Assembly: GCA_019423635.1 (NCBI GenBank)
Contig: JAHZBA010000055.1
Location: 1-9,972, forward strand
Direction: 5' to 3'
DNA: 9,972 nt
Origin: Clostridiales bacterium
GTDB lineage: Bacteria > Bacillota > Clostridia > Oscillospirales > Oscillospiraceae
The number at the start of each line of letters is the position of its first letter. The first letter of the stretch is position 1. Below the pieces are notes generated by a model. That model made no database searches, was not told the DNA's origin, and saw only the letters and a program-made list of their open reading frames with translations. The translations under genes and the position numbers were made by a program. Positions 1 to 6,019 of this stretch are shown in pieces.

Positions 1-431
1 CCCCAGCAGATGTGGAGGGTGGAGTGGACGTGGGTCTTGCTCCACTCCATGATCCCGCACAGCTCCTCCCAGTAGTCCACCTCCTCAAAGGGCAGGTGCT
101 CCACCGGCGCGCCGGTGATGAGCAGGCCGTCAAAGGTGCGCTCTTTCACCTCGTCAAAGGTCTTGTAGAAGGAGAGCATGTGCTCCTGGGAGGTGTTCCG
201 GGAGATGTGCCCGGCGGGGGCGATGAGCTCCAGCTCGATCTGGAGGGGGGTGTTGCCCAGGACCCGGGCCAGCTGGGTCTCTGTGTCCACCTTGGTGGGC
301 ATCAGGTTCAAAAGCAGGATCTGCAGCGGCCGGATGTCCTGGGTGATGGCCCGGGTCTCCGTCATGACGAAGATGTTCTCCGCCGTCAGCGTTCTGGTGG
401 CGGGGAGCTGGTTTGGAATTTTAATGGGCAT
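1..431 (-). CDS. metA: Homoserine O-acetyltransferase (MetA-type), N-terminal part, cut by window edge
   Basis: MetA/HTS family enzyme (class I glutamine amidotransferase-like fold) that acylates L-homoserine in the cytoplasm, the committed step of methionine synthesis. Only 143 codons are present; the gene continues beyond base 1. The start is MPIKIPNQLPA at 431, and residue numbering matches E. coli MetA without gaps: the catalytic nucleophile falls at Cys142 (HICW, residues 140-143), the last complete codons in the window. Residue 111 is Glu (TGAPVE, residues 106-111). In characterised MetA proteins Glu111 goes with acetyl-CoA use and Gly111 with succinyl-CoA, so this is predicted to be an acetyltransferase. 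That fits its neighbour, an O-acetylhomoserine sulfhydrylase. The ATG shares one base with the TGA of metY (TGATG), so the two are translationally coupled and co-transcribed from the T-box promoter. The catalytic His/Glu and the C-terminus lie outside the window. Confidence 0.93.
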   Translation of the reverse strand, partial: MPIKIPNQLPATRTLTAENIFVMTETRAITQDIRPLQILLLNLMPTKVDTETQLARVLGNTPLQIELELIAPAGHISRNTSQEHMLSFYKTFDEVKERTFDGLLITGAPVEHLPFEEVDYWEELCGIMEWSKTHVHSTLHICW

Positions 432-1717
432 CAGTCCACAGCCTCCAGTGCCTGCCGGATATCATCAATGAGGTCCTCCCTGCTCTCCAGTCCGCAGGAC
501 ATGCGCACCAGCCCCGCCGGGATTCCGGCGGCCTTCAGCTGCTCGTCGCTCATCTGCCGGTGGGTGGAGGCGGCGGGGCTGAGGCAGCAGGTCCTGGCGT
601 CCGCCACATGGGTCTCGATGGCCGCCAGCTTCAGCCGTTCCATGAAGATTCCGGCGGCCCTCCGCCCGCCCTTGAGCTCAAAGGACACCACGCCGCAGGA
701 GCCGCGGGGCAGGTACTTCTCCGCCAGGGCGTGATATTTGTCCCCCGGCAGGCCGCAGTAGTTCACATGGGCCACCTTGGGGTGGGCCGCCAGGAACTCC
801 GCCACGGCCTGGCCGTTCTCGCAGTGGCGCTGCATCCGGACGTGGAGGCTCTCCAGGCCCAGGTTCAGGTAGAAGGCGCTCTGGGGCGAGGGCGTGGCGC
901 CCAGGTCCCGCATGAGCTGGGCGGTGCACTTGGTGATGAAGGCCCCCTCCTGTCCGAACCGCTGGGCGTAGGTGATGCCGTGGTAGCTCTCGTCCGGGGT
1001 GCAGAGGCCGGGGAACTTCTCCGCGTGGGCCATCCAGTCAAACCGGCCGGAGTCCACAATGGCCCCGCCCACCGCCACGCCGTGGCCGTCCATATACTTG
1101 GTGGTGGAGTGGGTGACAACGTCTGCGCCCCAGTCGAAGGGACGGCAGCCGATGGGAGTGGCAAAGGTGTTGTCCACCACCAGAGGCACGCCGTGGGCGT
1201 GAGCGGCGGCGGCAAATTTTTCAATGTCCAGCACCGTCAGGGCGGGGTTGGCGATGGTCTCGCCGAACACCGCCTTCGTGTTGGGCCGGAAGGCCGCGTT
1301 CAGCTCCTCCTCGGTGCAGTCCGGGGAGACGAAGGTGGCCTCCACGCCCATCTTCGCCATGGTGACGGAGATGAGATTGAAGGTGCCGCCGTAGATGGAG
1401 GAGGAGGACACAATATGGTCCCCGCAGGAGGCCAGGTTGAAGAGGGCGAAGAAGTTGGCCGCCTGACCGGAGGAGGTCAGCATGGCCGCCGCGCCCCCCT
1501 CCAGGGCGGCAATCTTCGCCGCCACGGCGTCGCAGGTGGGGTTTTGCAGCCGGGAGTAGAAGTAGCCGCTGCTCTCCAGGTCAAAGAGCCTGCCCATGTC
1601 CTCGGACGTCGCATATTTAAAGGTGGTGGACTGGACAATGGGGATCTGCCGGGGCTCACCGCTGCCGGGCGTGTAGCCCCCCTGAACACAGATGGTCTCC
1701 GGACGGTAGTTGCTCAT
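431..1717 (-). CDS. metY: O-acetylhomoserine sulfhydrylase (O-acetylhomoserine aminocarboxypropyltransferase)
   Basis: PLP-dependent Cys/Met metabolism enzyme, 428 aa, the usual length for MetY (about 425-435, longer than MetB/MetC-type lyases). It is predicted to convert O-acetylhomoserine plus sulfide to homocysteine in the cytoplasm. Visible family features are FYSRLQNPT (residues 53-61), the cofactor-contacting SSGQAAN loop (82-88), Asp182 in VVDNTFATP expected to pair with the pyridine nitrogen, and the Schiff-base Lys207 in STTKYMDGHG. The C-terminal domain ends in a typical RMSCGLESREDLIDDI segment. The start at 1717 is supported by an AAAGGAG ribosome binding site (1727-1733, minus strand) nine bases upstream. 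It is the first gene of the operon, preceded by a T-box leader, and overlaps metA by one base. A cystathionine gamma-synthase activity cannot be excluded by eye, but length and the acetyl-type MetA partner favour MetY. Confidence 0.95.
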   Translation of the reverse strand: MSNYRPETICVQGGYTPGSGEPRQIPIVQSTTFKYATSEDMGRLFDLESSGYFYSRLQNPTCDAVAAKIAALEGGAAAMLTSSGQAANFFALFNLASCGDHIVSSSSIYGGTFNLISVTMAKMGVEATFVSPDCTEEELNAAFRPNTKAVFGETIANPALTVLDIEKFAAAAHAHGVPLVVDNTFATPIGCRPFDWGADVVTHSTTKYMDGHGVAVGGAIVDSGRFDWMAHAEKFPGLCTPDESYHGITYAQRFGQEGAFITKCTAQLMRDLGATPSPQSAFYLNLGLESLHVRMQRHCENGQAVAEFLAAHPKVAHVNYCGLPGDKYHALAEKYLPRGSCGVVSFELKGGRRAAGIFMERLKLAAIETHVADARTCCLSPAASTHRQMSDEQLKAAGIPAGLVRMSCGLESREDLIDDIRQALEAVD

Positions 1718-1746
1718 GAAATCGCGCTCCTTTCAGAATTGGGACG

Positions 1747-1789
1747 AAAAAAAGCCTCCGTCCCAAAGGTGTTCCTTTGAGACGAAAGC
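1747..1789 (-). terminator. Rho-independent terminator of the T-box leader
   Basis: On the minus strand a 16-bp stem, GCTTTCGTCTCAAAGG paired (with a few G-U pairs) to CCTTTGGGACGGAGGC around an AACA loop, is followed by seven U residues (1747-1753). The 5' arm contains CGTCTC, which would instead pair with bases flanking the T-box sequence in the antiterminator, so the two structures exclude each other. It lies 30 bases upstream of the metY start codon. Confidence 0.92.
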
Positions 1790-2010
1790 CAGGCCGGCCT
1801 CCGCGGTACCACTCAAATTGCGCCGGCCCTGCGGTGCGGCGCCCCTCAGGGCCCAACAGCCCTTCTGCCTTAACGCGGCCGCACGGGACGCCCTACGTTG
1901 TCGAACGTCCGGCTCGGGAGCCATAGGACCTGGGAAGTTCCGCCGCCGGCTCCCACCGCCCGCCGGCTCTCTGGGGGCCTCCGTTCCCGTCCCTCTCCGT
2001 CATCGCTTTG
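1747..2010 (-). promoter_or_regulatory. T-box riboswitch leader controlling metY-metA, candidate Met specifier
   Basis: Non-coding leader of about 290 nt between the promoter and metY, reading on the minus strand. Conserved T-box parts appear in the right order: AGCGATGA at the base of Stem I (2000-2007), AGAGAG (1967-1972) and GGTGGGAG (1950-1957) of the distal Stem I module, the T-box sequence TGGTACCGCG (1802-1811), and the terminator (1747-1789). GAG beside the T-box sequence can pair with CTC in CGTCTC to form the antiterminator. In the expected specifier region the sequence CCTATGGC offers an ATG triplet at 1922-1924, followed by a purine. Uncharged tRNA-Met would stabilise the antiterminator and switch on the operon. 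The T-box call is firm. The specifier assignment was made without a full fold (CCU followed by A overlaps it), and the methionine genes downstream are what make ATG the best choice. Confidence 0.93.
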
Positions 2011-2016
2011 GGGAAT

Positions 2017-2045
2017 ATTATAAAAAGCGGCGGCGGATTTGTCAA
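2017..2045 (-). promoter_or_regulatory. Consensus housekeeping promoter of the metYA T-box operon
   Basis: On the minus strand TTGACA (2040-2045) and TATAAT (2017-2022) are separated by exactly 17 bases, a perfect sigma-A promoter. Transcription should begin near 2010, just before Stem I of the T-box leader. A near-optimal promoter is expected where control is exerted downstream by attenuation. Confidence 0.93.
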
Positions 2046-2111
2046 CAGCGGATTTCTCCTCAGGCGGCGCCGGCGTTTTCCCTCCGCCTCCAAAATAAAT
2101 TTTCTCCGCCC

Positions 2112-2140
2112 TGAAAGGATTTCCCCTCCCCAATCGTATC
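2112..2140 (+). promoter_or_regulatory. Candidate ECF-type promoter of the sigma/anti-sigma operon
   Basis: TGAAAG (2112-2117) and CGTATC (2135-2140) are separated by 17 bases. This resembles promoters read by SigW/SigX-type ECF factors in Firmicutes (TGAAAC, about 16-17 bases, then CGTA), and no good sigma-A pair is visible here. It would start transcription about 25 bases upstream of the sigma gene's start codon and so suggests autoregulation. The match is short, so the call is tentative. Confidence 0.45.
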
Positions 2141-2172
2141 TCTTATGAGCGCGCTTCAAAGGAGTTGATTGC

Positions 2173-2661
2173 ATGAACACCCAACAGCAGGCGGAGCGGC
2201 TGGCCAGTGCCTATGCCGACGCCATTCTCCGCCTGAGCTATGCCTACCTGAAAAACACCCAGGACGCCCAGGACATCTGCCAGACGGTCTTTGTCAAGCT
2301 GCTGACGGAGCCCCGGGAGTTCGGCAGCGCCGAGTACGAGCGGGCCTACATCCTGCGGATGGCCGCCAACGCCTGCAAGGACCTTTTGAAAAGCCCCTGG
2401 CGCAGGCGGACCTGCGAGCTGGAGGCCTGCGCCCAGGTGGCCGCGCCGGAGGCGGAGGACGGGTCCGTGCTCTCGGCAGTAAACAGCCTGCCGCCCCACT
2501 ACCGCTGCGTGATCTACCTCTTCTACTACGAGGGCTACCAGGCCGCGGAGATCGGGAAAATTTTAGGCCTGCCCACGGCCACCGTCCACACGCGGCTGGC
2601 CAGAGGCCGGGCAAAGCTGAGAACATTACTGGAAGGAGACGGCTATGAACAGTCAGTTTGA
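2173..2661 (+). CDS. ECF-family RNA polymerase sigma factor
   Basis: 162-aa protein with the minimal sigma-70 layout of extracytoplasmic-function sigma factors. Region 2 spans about residues 8-75, with SYAYLKNTQDAQDICQTVFVK matching the core-binding and -10 recognition helices (a DAEDIVQDVFLK-like motif). A short linker of about 30 residues rich in Ala/Glu follows. Region 4 is at about 100-155: LPPHYRCVIYLFYYEGYQAAEIGKIL, then TATVHTRLARGRAKLR, the helix-turn-helix that reads the -35 box. Start ATG 2173 has AAAGGAG (2158-2164) eight bases upstream. The 3' end overlaps the start of the membrane protein downstream by 17 bases, the classic arrangement of a sigma factor with its anti-sigma factor. 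Its signal and regulon cannot be read from the sequence. Confidence 0.93.
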   Translation: MNTQQQAERLASAYADAILRLSYAYLKNTQDAQDICQTVFVKLLTEPREFGSAEYERAYILRMAANACKDLLKSPWRRRTCELEACAQVAAPEAEDGSVLSAVNSLPPHYRCVIYLFYYEGYQAAEIGKILGLPTATVHTRLARGRAKLRTLLEGDGYEQSV

Positions 2662-3703
2662 GTACAAGGAGACCCTGGACGCCCTGCGCTTCACGGAGGC
2701 CCAGAAGGCGGAGATTGCCGCCCGCGCCGCGGCGGCCGCGGCCCAAAAGAGCCGCCGCACCCGCCGGCCCCTGGGCCGTATGGCGGTGATCGCCGCGGCG
2801 GTGGCGGTGCTGCTGGCGGTGGGGTCCAGCGCCGCCGGCATCCTGCCGGCCCCCATCGACGTGTTCGCCCCCCTGTTCGGCGGCAGCGTGGCCCAGACGG
2901 AGGTCATCGACAAGATCGGCCACCCCATCGGGGCCAGCGACACGGATCACGGCATCACCATCTCCGCCGACGCCATCATGGGCGATCAGTACAACGCCGT
3001 CATCGTCTACACCCTCACCCGGGAGGACGGGGAGCGGTTTCTGCCGGCGGATCAAAATTTGAATGAGGCCTCCCTGATGCTGGGCGGCTTCGGCGGGGCC
3101 AGCTGGACCCGGGGCGGCAGCCACGGCGGCGCGTGGTTCGTGGACCAGGACCCGGAGGACAACTGCGTCCAGTATGTGGAGACCGTCACCTCCGACGTCC
3201 CCCTGACCCAGGGCACCGCCACGGCGGAATTCTGGGACATCCGCCTCTGGAACCCGGAGACAGAGCGGGATGAGCTGCTGTACGAGGGCAAGTGGAAGTT
3301 CCGGTTTGACGTGAACTACGAGGACTGCTCCCTCCGCCTGGGCGGCGGCGAGACCTTCTCCCAGGACGGGCTGAACTTCACCATCGACGAAGTCAGAGTC
3401 TCCCCCATTGCGGTCAAGGTGGACTACACCGTGGATCAGGAACTGGTCAGTCCCAATACGGAGAGCGGGCGGGAGAGCCCGGAGATGCGCAAATCCGGCC
3501 GGGAGTTTCTGGGCAATGTGGAGATCCTGCTGACCAAAACCGACGGCACGGTCCTGGACCTCACCGCCTCCGGCGGCAGTCTCCACCCGGAGGACGGCGT
3601 CACCGTCTGCTCCAAGGGAGAGGTGCTGGAGGAGATCCTCCCTCTGGAGGAGCTGGAGAGCATCAGCGTCGGCGGCATCGTCTATCCCCTTCACGAAAAT
3701 TGA
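2645..3703 (+). CDS. Membrane-anchored DUF4179-like protein, probable anti-sigma factor
   Basis: 352 aa. A charged cytoplasmic N-terminus (residues 1-45, with an Ala-rich helix and the basic stretch KSRRTRRPLGR) is followed by one hydrophobic segment (about 46-66, MAVIAAAVAVLLAVGSSAAG) and a large acidic, beta-rich region of about 285 residues expected outside the membrane. This architecture, directly after and overlapping an ECF sigma gene, is the pattern of Firmicutes DUF4179 proteins, thought to act as membrane anti-sigma factors or sensors. GGAAGGAG (about 2630-2638) precedes ATG 2645, so it is translated on its own site as well as being coupled. The N-terminus would bind the sigma factor and the outer domain would sense an envelope signal. 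That role is inferred from position and topology; the outer domain is recognised only loosely. Confidence 0.8.
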   Translation: MNSQFEYKETLDALRFTEAQKAEIAARAAAAAAQKSRRTRRPLGRMAVIAAAVAVLLAVGSSAAGILPAPIDVFAPLFGGSVAQTEVIDKIGHPIGASDTDHGITISADAIMGDQYNAVIVYTLTREDGERFLPADQNLNEASLMLGGFGGASWTRGGSHGGAWFVDQDPEDNCVQYVETVTSDVPLTQGTATAEFWDIRLWNPETERDELLYEGKWKFRFDVNYEDCSLRLGGGETFSQDGLNFTIDEVRVSPIAVKVDYTVDQELVSPNTESGRESPEMRKSGREFLGNVEILLTKTDGTVLDLTASGGSLHPEDGVTVCSKGEVLEEILPLEELESISVGGIVYPLHEN

Positions 3704-3724
3704 CGGATTCCCGCCAAAATCCAG

Positions 3725-3750
3725 GGCGGCGCAGCGAAAGCTGCGCCGCC
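3725..3750. terminator. Strong hairpin between convergent genes, possible bidirectional terminator
   Basis: A perfect 11-bp stem, GGCGGCGCAGC/GCTGCGCCGCC, with a GAAA tetraloop lies 21 bases after the anti-sigma stop codon and just beyond the end of the convergent XRE remnant. There is no clear U-tract on either side (CTCCTATTCC to the right), so intrinsic termination may be weak, but it is the only candidate for ending the sigma operon. Confidence 0.55.
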
Positions 3751-3754
3751 TCTC

Positions 3755-3930
3755 CTATTCCTCCCGGGAAAACAGGGCGTTGTAGTCCACCCTCAGCACC
3801 TCTGTCAGCTTGTCAATCTCAAAGACGGAGGCCGCCCGGCGGCCGGCTCCCGCCGGGTCAGACCGCACGCTCTGCGGTACTGCCTGGTCTTTGCCCTGAG
3901 ATTGCGTTCGACGGGTGTGCTTCTTTTCAT
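3755..3930 (-). pseudogene. Decayed XRE-family helix-turn-helix regulator
   Basis: Two halves of a small Cro/CI-type DNA-binding protein lie in different frames on the minus strand. The 5' half begins at ATG 3930 with a good ribosome binding site (GGAGG, 3937-3941) and reads MKRSTPVERNLRAKTRQY, then RRACGLTRRE, a typical XRE first helix. It stops after 41 codons at 3805. In another frame, ending at the TAG at 3755-3757, lies GRRAASVFEIDKLTEVLRVD followed by YNALFSREE, a typical XRE C-terminal helix pair. Only two bases separate the last homologous codon of the first half from the first of the second, so about 18-20 codons covering helices 2-3, including the DNA-recognition helix, are missing and the frame is shifted. 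A clean internal deletion explains this. The short product is unlikely to bind DNA. An inverted-repeat element starts 45 bases upstream of its start codon. Confidence 0.62.
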
Positions 3931-3974
3931 CAAAATCCTCCATAGATCGCCGCGTCCGTCTCACAAATTGGATC

Positions 3975-4090
3975 TGTAGGGCGCGACGACCTCGGCGCGC
4001 CGCAATTTGCGAAGGAACCGCGGTAGAAACGCCGCGTCTTACGGCAGATTTTCGTCAACCTGCAACGCGCCGGGGTCGGCGCGCCCCACA
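3975..4090. repeat. 116-bp inverted-repeat element (MITE-like)
   Basis: The left end (3975-3999) begins TGTAGGGCGCGACGACC. The right end (4066-4090) read on the other strand begins TGTGGGGCGCGCCGACC. Over 25 bases they match at 22 positions. The left end also forms its own small hairpin (GGCGCG/CGCGCC). The interior carries CGCGG/CCGCG pairing and no convincing gene. It sits between the start of the XRE remnant and the promoter of the small gene at 4202, so both neighbours lack the usual spacing. The sequence style resembles interspersed intergenic repeats common in gut Oscillospiraceae (recollection, not a search). No clear target-site duplication is seen. Confidence 0.6.
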
Positions 4091-4143
4091 AAAGGAGCGC
4101 AGCTGATTTTATGAGACGGGCGTGCATAAATCGCGGTTCCCTC

Positions 4144-4172
4144 TTGATGTTCAGAGAAGAATATGGGATAAT
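4144..4172 (+). promoter_or_regulatory. Sigma-A promoter of the small gene at 4202
   Basis: TTGATG (4144-4149), a 17-base spacer and GATAAT (4167-4172), with TG one base before the -10 box (extended -10), followed by an A/T-rich initial transcribed region. It ends 29 bases before the start codon. Confidence 0.7.
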
Positions 4173-4201
4173 TTTTTTATCTATTGAGGGAGGCGTATGC
4201 A

Positions 4202-4399
4202 ATGATATGGAAACATACCCAGATGGACCGCCAGCCCTACAGCAAAGCCCTGCGGACCATCGCCCTGATTCTGGAGCAGTCCTCCAGCGATGAGGAGGCG
4301 GTCCGGCAGATCCGGGAATTCCTGGAGTGGAGCGGAATTTCGGTGCAGGGGCAGCGGGAGGCCCTGCTCCGGGAGCTGAACGAGGAGAGCACGGAGTAA
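4202..4399 (+). CDS. Small hypothetical protein, 65 aa
   Basis: Not recognised. The preferred start is ATG 4202 (MIWKHTQMDRQPYSKAL), with GAGGGAGG (4186-4193) eight bases upstream; a TTG at 4184 would overlap that ribosome binding site. The product is soluble, acidic at the C-terminus and probably almost all helical: one amphipathic helix at about residues 15-30 and further Glu/Arg-rich helices to the end (QREALLRELNEESTE). No membrane segment, signal or Cys motif is seen. It has its own promoter and a hairpin terminator, so it appears to be a free-standing single-gene unit. The presence of all three expression signals makes it likely to be real. Confidence 0.65.
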   Translation: MIWKHTQMDRQPYSKALRTIALILEQSSSDEEAVRQIREFLEWSGISVQGQREALLRELNEESTE

Positions 4400-4401
4400 G
4401 G

Positions 4402-4433
4402 CGGCCTGCCGGAGCGGCAGGCCGTTCCCCTTT
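4402..4433 (+). terminator. Rho-independent-like terminator after the small gene
   Basis: A perfect 10-bp stem, CGGCCTGCCG/CGGCAGGCCG, with a GAG loop starts three bases after the TAA and is followed by TTCCCCTTTGTCCTT, an imperfect U-rich tail. It separates the small gene from the MerR-RDD gene. Confidence 0.72.
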
Positions 4434-4483
4434 GTCCTTGCGGCACGCCTCTGCCTGTGTTATGATAAAATCGAAAAAAATGC

Positions 4484-4514
4484 TTGACCTTCAAGCCGCT
4501 TGATACCTTATACT
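4484..4514 (+). promoter_or_regulatory. MerR-type promoter/operator with 19-bp spacer
   Basis: TTGACC (4484-4489) and TATACT (4509-4514) are separated by 19 bases. The spacer holds the dyad TCAAGC-C-GCTTGA (4491-4503). Overlong 19-bp spacers with a centred dyad are the hallmark of promoters activated by MerR-family regulators through DNA distortion. The gene directly downstream begins with a MerR DNA-binding domain, so autoregulation is the simplest reading. Confidence 0.75.
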
Positions 4515-4535
4515 GCCCGCAAAGGAGGCGGTCTT

Positions 4536-5993
4536 ATGACCAGCAAGGAAATGGAGGCCCGCTCCGGCGTGGCCCGGGCCAACATCCGCTATTACGAGGC
4601 GGAGGGTCTTCTGACGCCCCAGCGGCTGAAAAACGGCTACCGGTCCTACAGCGAGGCGGACCTGATGCTACTGGAGAAGATCAAGCTCCTGCGGCGGCTG
4701 GGAGTCAGCGTGGAGGAGCTGCGGGCCCTGCGGCGGGGCGGCGCGGAGCTCTCCGCCGTGCTGGACCGGCGGCTCCGGGAGCTGGAGGGGGAGCAGGCCA
4801 CCCTCTGCCGGGTGAGTCAGGTCTGCGGCGACCTGCGGACGGAGGGGCCCACCTTTGAGACTCTGGAGCCGGAGAAGTATCTGGAGGCCCTGGACGCCCC
4901 GGCCCCCCAGTGGCAGGCGCAGCCTGTCTCCCCGCCCCTGCCGGCGGCGGATGCTCTGCCGGTGGTGACCAACCTCTGGCGGCGGCTGGCGGCCCGGACG
5001 CTGGACTGGTTTTTTCTGCTGCTCCTGGTGCTGTCCGTCACCTCCCTGCTGGGCGTGAATCCTATGCGCCTTGCGGAGACGGGCCTGCCGGCGGGACTGC
5101 TGCTGGAGCTCCTGCGGCTGCTGGCGGAGCCGCTGCTGCTGCACCTCTTCGCCGCAACCCCCGGCAAGGCGCTTCTGGGGATGCGCATCACCCGGCCGGA
5201 CGGGGAGAAGCTCTCCTACGGCGAGGGCGTTGTCCGCCACCTGCGGATGCTGTGGGAGGCCCTGGGCCTCTGGATTCCCATCTGGTCCTGGATTCAGATC
5301 TACAAGTGCTGCAAGCGCTGGTCGGAGGAGGAGCCTCAGCCCTGGGACGAGGGTCTGGCCTACACCGCCCGGCCCTTCCAGTGGAAGCGGCACCTGGGCG
5401 GGGCGGCGCTGGCGTGTCTCGGGGTGCTGACCGTGGGGGAGGCCCTCAACAGCTTCTCCCAGCTGCCGCCCCACCGGGGGGATCTGACCGTGGCGGAGTT
5501 CGCGGAGAACTACAACCGTCAGACGGCCTATTTCCAGGGCGGCTCCAGGTACTCCCTGGACGAGGCGGGCCAGTGGCAGGTGAATCCGGACCCGCCGGGG
5601 ACCTTTTCCATCAACCTGGCCGAGGACTGGCAGACGAAGCAGCTCACCTACACCCTGGAGGACGGGGTTCTGAAGGCCGTCACCCTGGAGTACGCCGTGG
5701 AGAACACCGACAGCTGGATGTCCCTCCCCACCGACACTGTGGTCACCATGGTGTCCTCCCTTGTCTGGGCCCAGAGGGGGGCGCCCTTCTGGACCTCCGG
5801 CCGGAGGCCCCTGATCCGCGCGCTGGACAGCGCCGCCTGGGAGCAGGACTTTACCCTGCGGCAGGACGGCGCGGACATCACCTGGGAGATCGACATGCGG
5901 AACTTCGTCCACAGCGGCGTCGGATTGGTCATTCCCAGCAACGAAACCGACAACGCCCTCTCCCTCCGCTGCACCATCGCGCTGGAGGAGTGA
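4536..5993 (+). CDS. MerR-family regulator fused to an RDD membrane domain
   Basis: 485 aa from ATG 4536, chosen because AAAGGAGG (4521-4528) lies eight bases upstream; the in-frame TTG at 4500 falls inside the operator. Residues 2-70 are a MerR winged helix-turn-helix (MTSKEMEARSGV, then NIRYYEAEGLL, GYRSYSEADL and LLRRLGVSVEELRAL). Residues 71-100 form a coiled-coil-like helix as in MerR dimers. A Pro-rich linker (120-142) leads to an RDD domain (147-285): RRLAARTLDWFF, TPGKALLGMRI, GVVRHLRMLW, with hydrophobic segments near 156-173, 185-205 and 240-256. A fourth segment at about 286-303 would place the last 180 residues (LTVAEFAENYNRQ onward) outside the membrane. The design is a one-component membrane-bound transcription factor that could link an envelope or solute signal to DNA. 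Ligand and target genes are unknown; the promoter points to self-regulation. RDD proteins are poorly characterised, and some have been proposed as transporters. Confidence 0.88.
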   Translation: MTSKEMEARSGVARANIRYYEAEGLLTPQRLKNGYRSYSEADLMLLEKIKLLRRLGVSVEELRALRRGGAELSAVLDRRLRELEGEQATLCRVSQVCGDLRTEGPTFETLEPEKYLEALDAPAPQWQAQPVSPPLPAADALPVVTNLWRRLAARTLDWFFLLLLVLSVTSLLGVNPMRLAETGLPAGLLLELLRLLAEPLLLHLFAATPGKALLGMRITRPDGEKLSYGEGVVRHLRMLWEALGLWIPIWSWIQIYKCCKRWSEEEPQPWDEGLAYTARPFQWKRHLGGAALACLGVLTVGEALNSFSQLPPHRGDLTVAEFAENYNRQTAYFQGGSRYSLDEAGQWQVNPDPPGTFSINLAEDWQTKQLTYTLEDGVLKAVTLEYAVENTDSWMSLPTDTVVTMVSSLVWAQRGAPFWTSGRRPLIRALDSAAWEQDFTLRQDGADITWEIDMRNFVHSGVGLVIPSNETDNALSLRCTIALEE

Positions 5994-6019
5994 GGCGGGA
6001 GTCAACATCCGGATTCCCG

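Noticed and set aside
560..1780. 406-codon open frame on the plus strand opposite metY
   Set aside because: Antisense to metY, whose catalytic motifs are complete; the frame also runs through the T-box terminator.
2294..3694. 466-codon open frame on the minus strand across the sigma and anti-sigma genes
   Set aside because: Opposite-strand shadow in GC-rich DNA: low-complexity His/Arg/Gly-rich product, no ribosome binding site, and two well-supported genes on the plus strand.
3930..4202. 90-codon minus-strand frame containing MHARLIKSAALLLW
   Set aside because: It mostly translates the 116-bp inverted-repeat element and has no family resemblance or start signals.
4500..4535. TTG start extending MerR-RDD by 12 codons
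   Set aside because: It would begin inside the operator and upstream of the transcription start; ATG 4536 has an ideal ribosome binding site.
4668..6008. 446-codon open frame on the minus strand opposite MerR-RDD
   Set aside because: Antisense to a gene with clear domains and start signals; product is Pro/Gln/Arg-rich with no recognisable motif.
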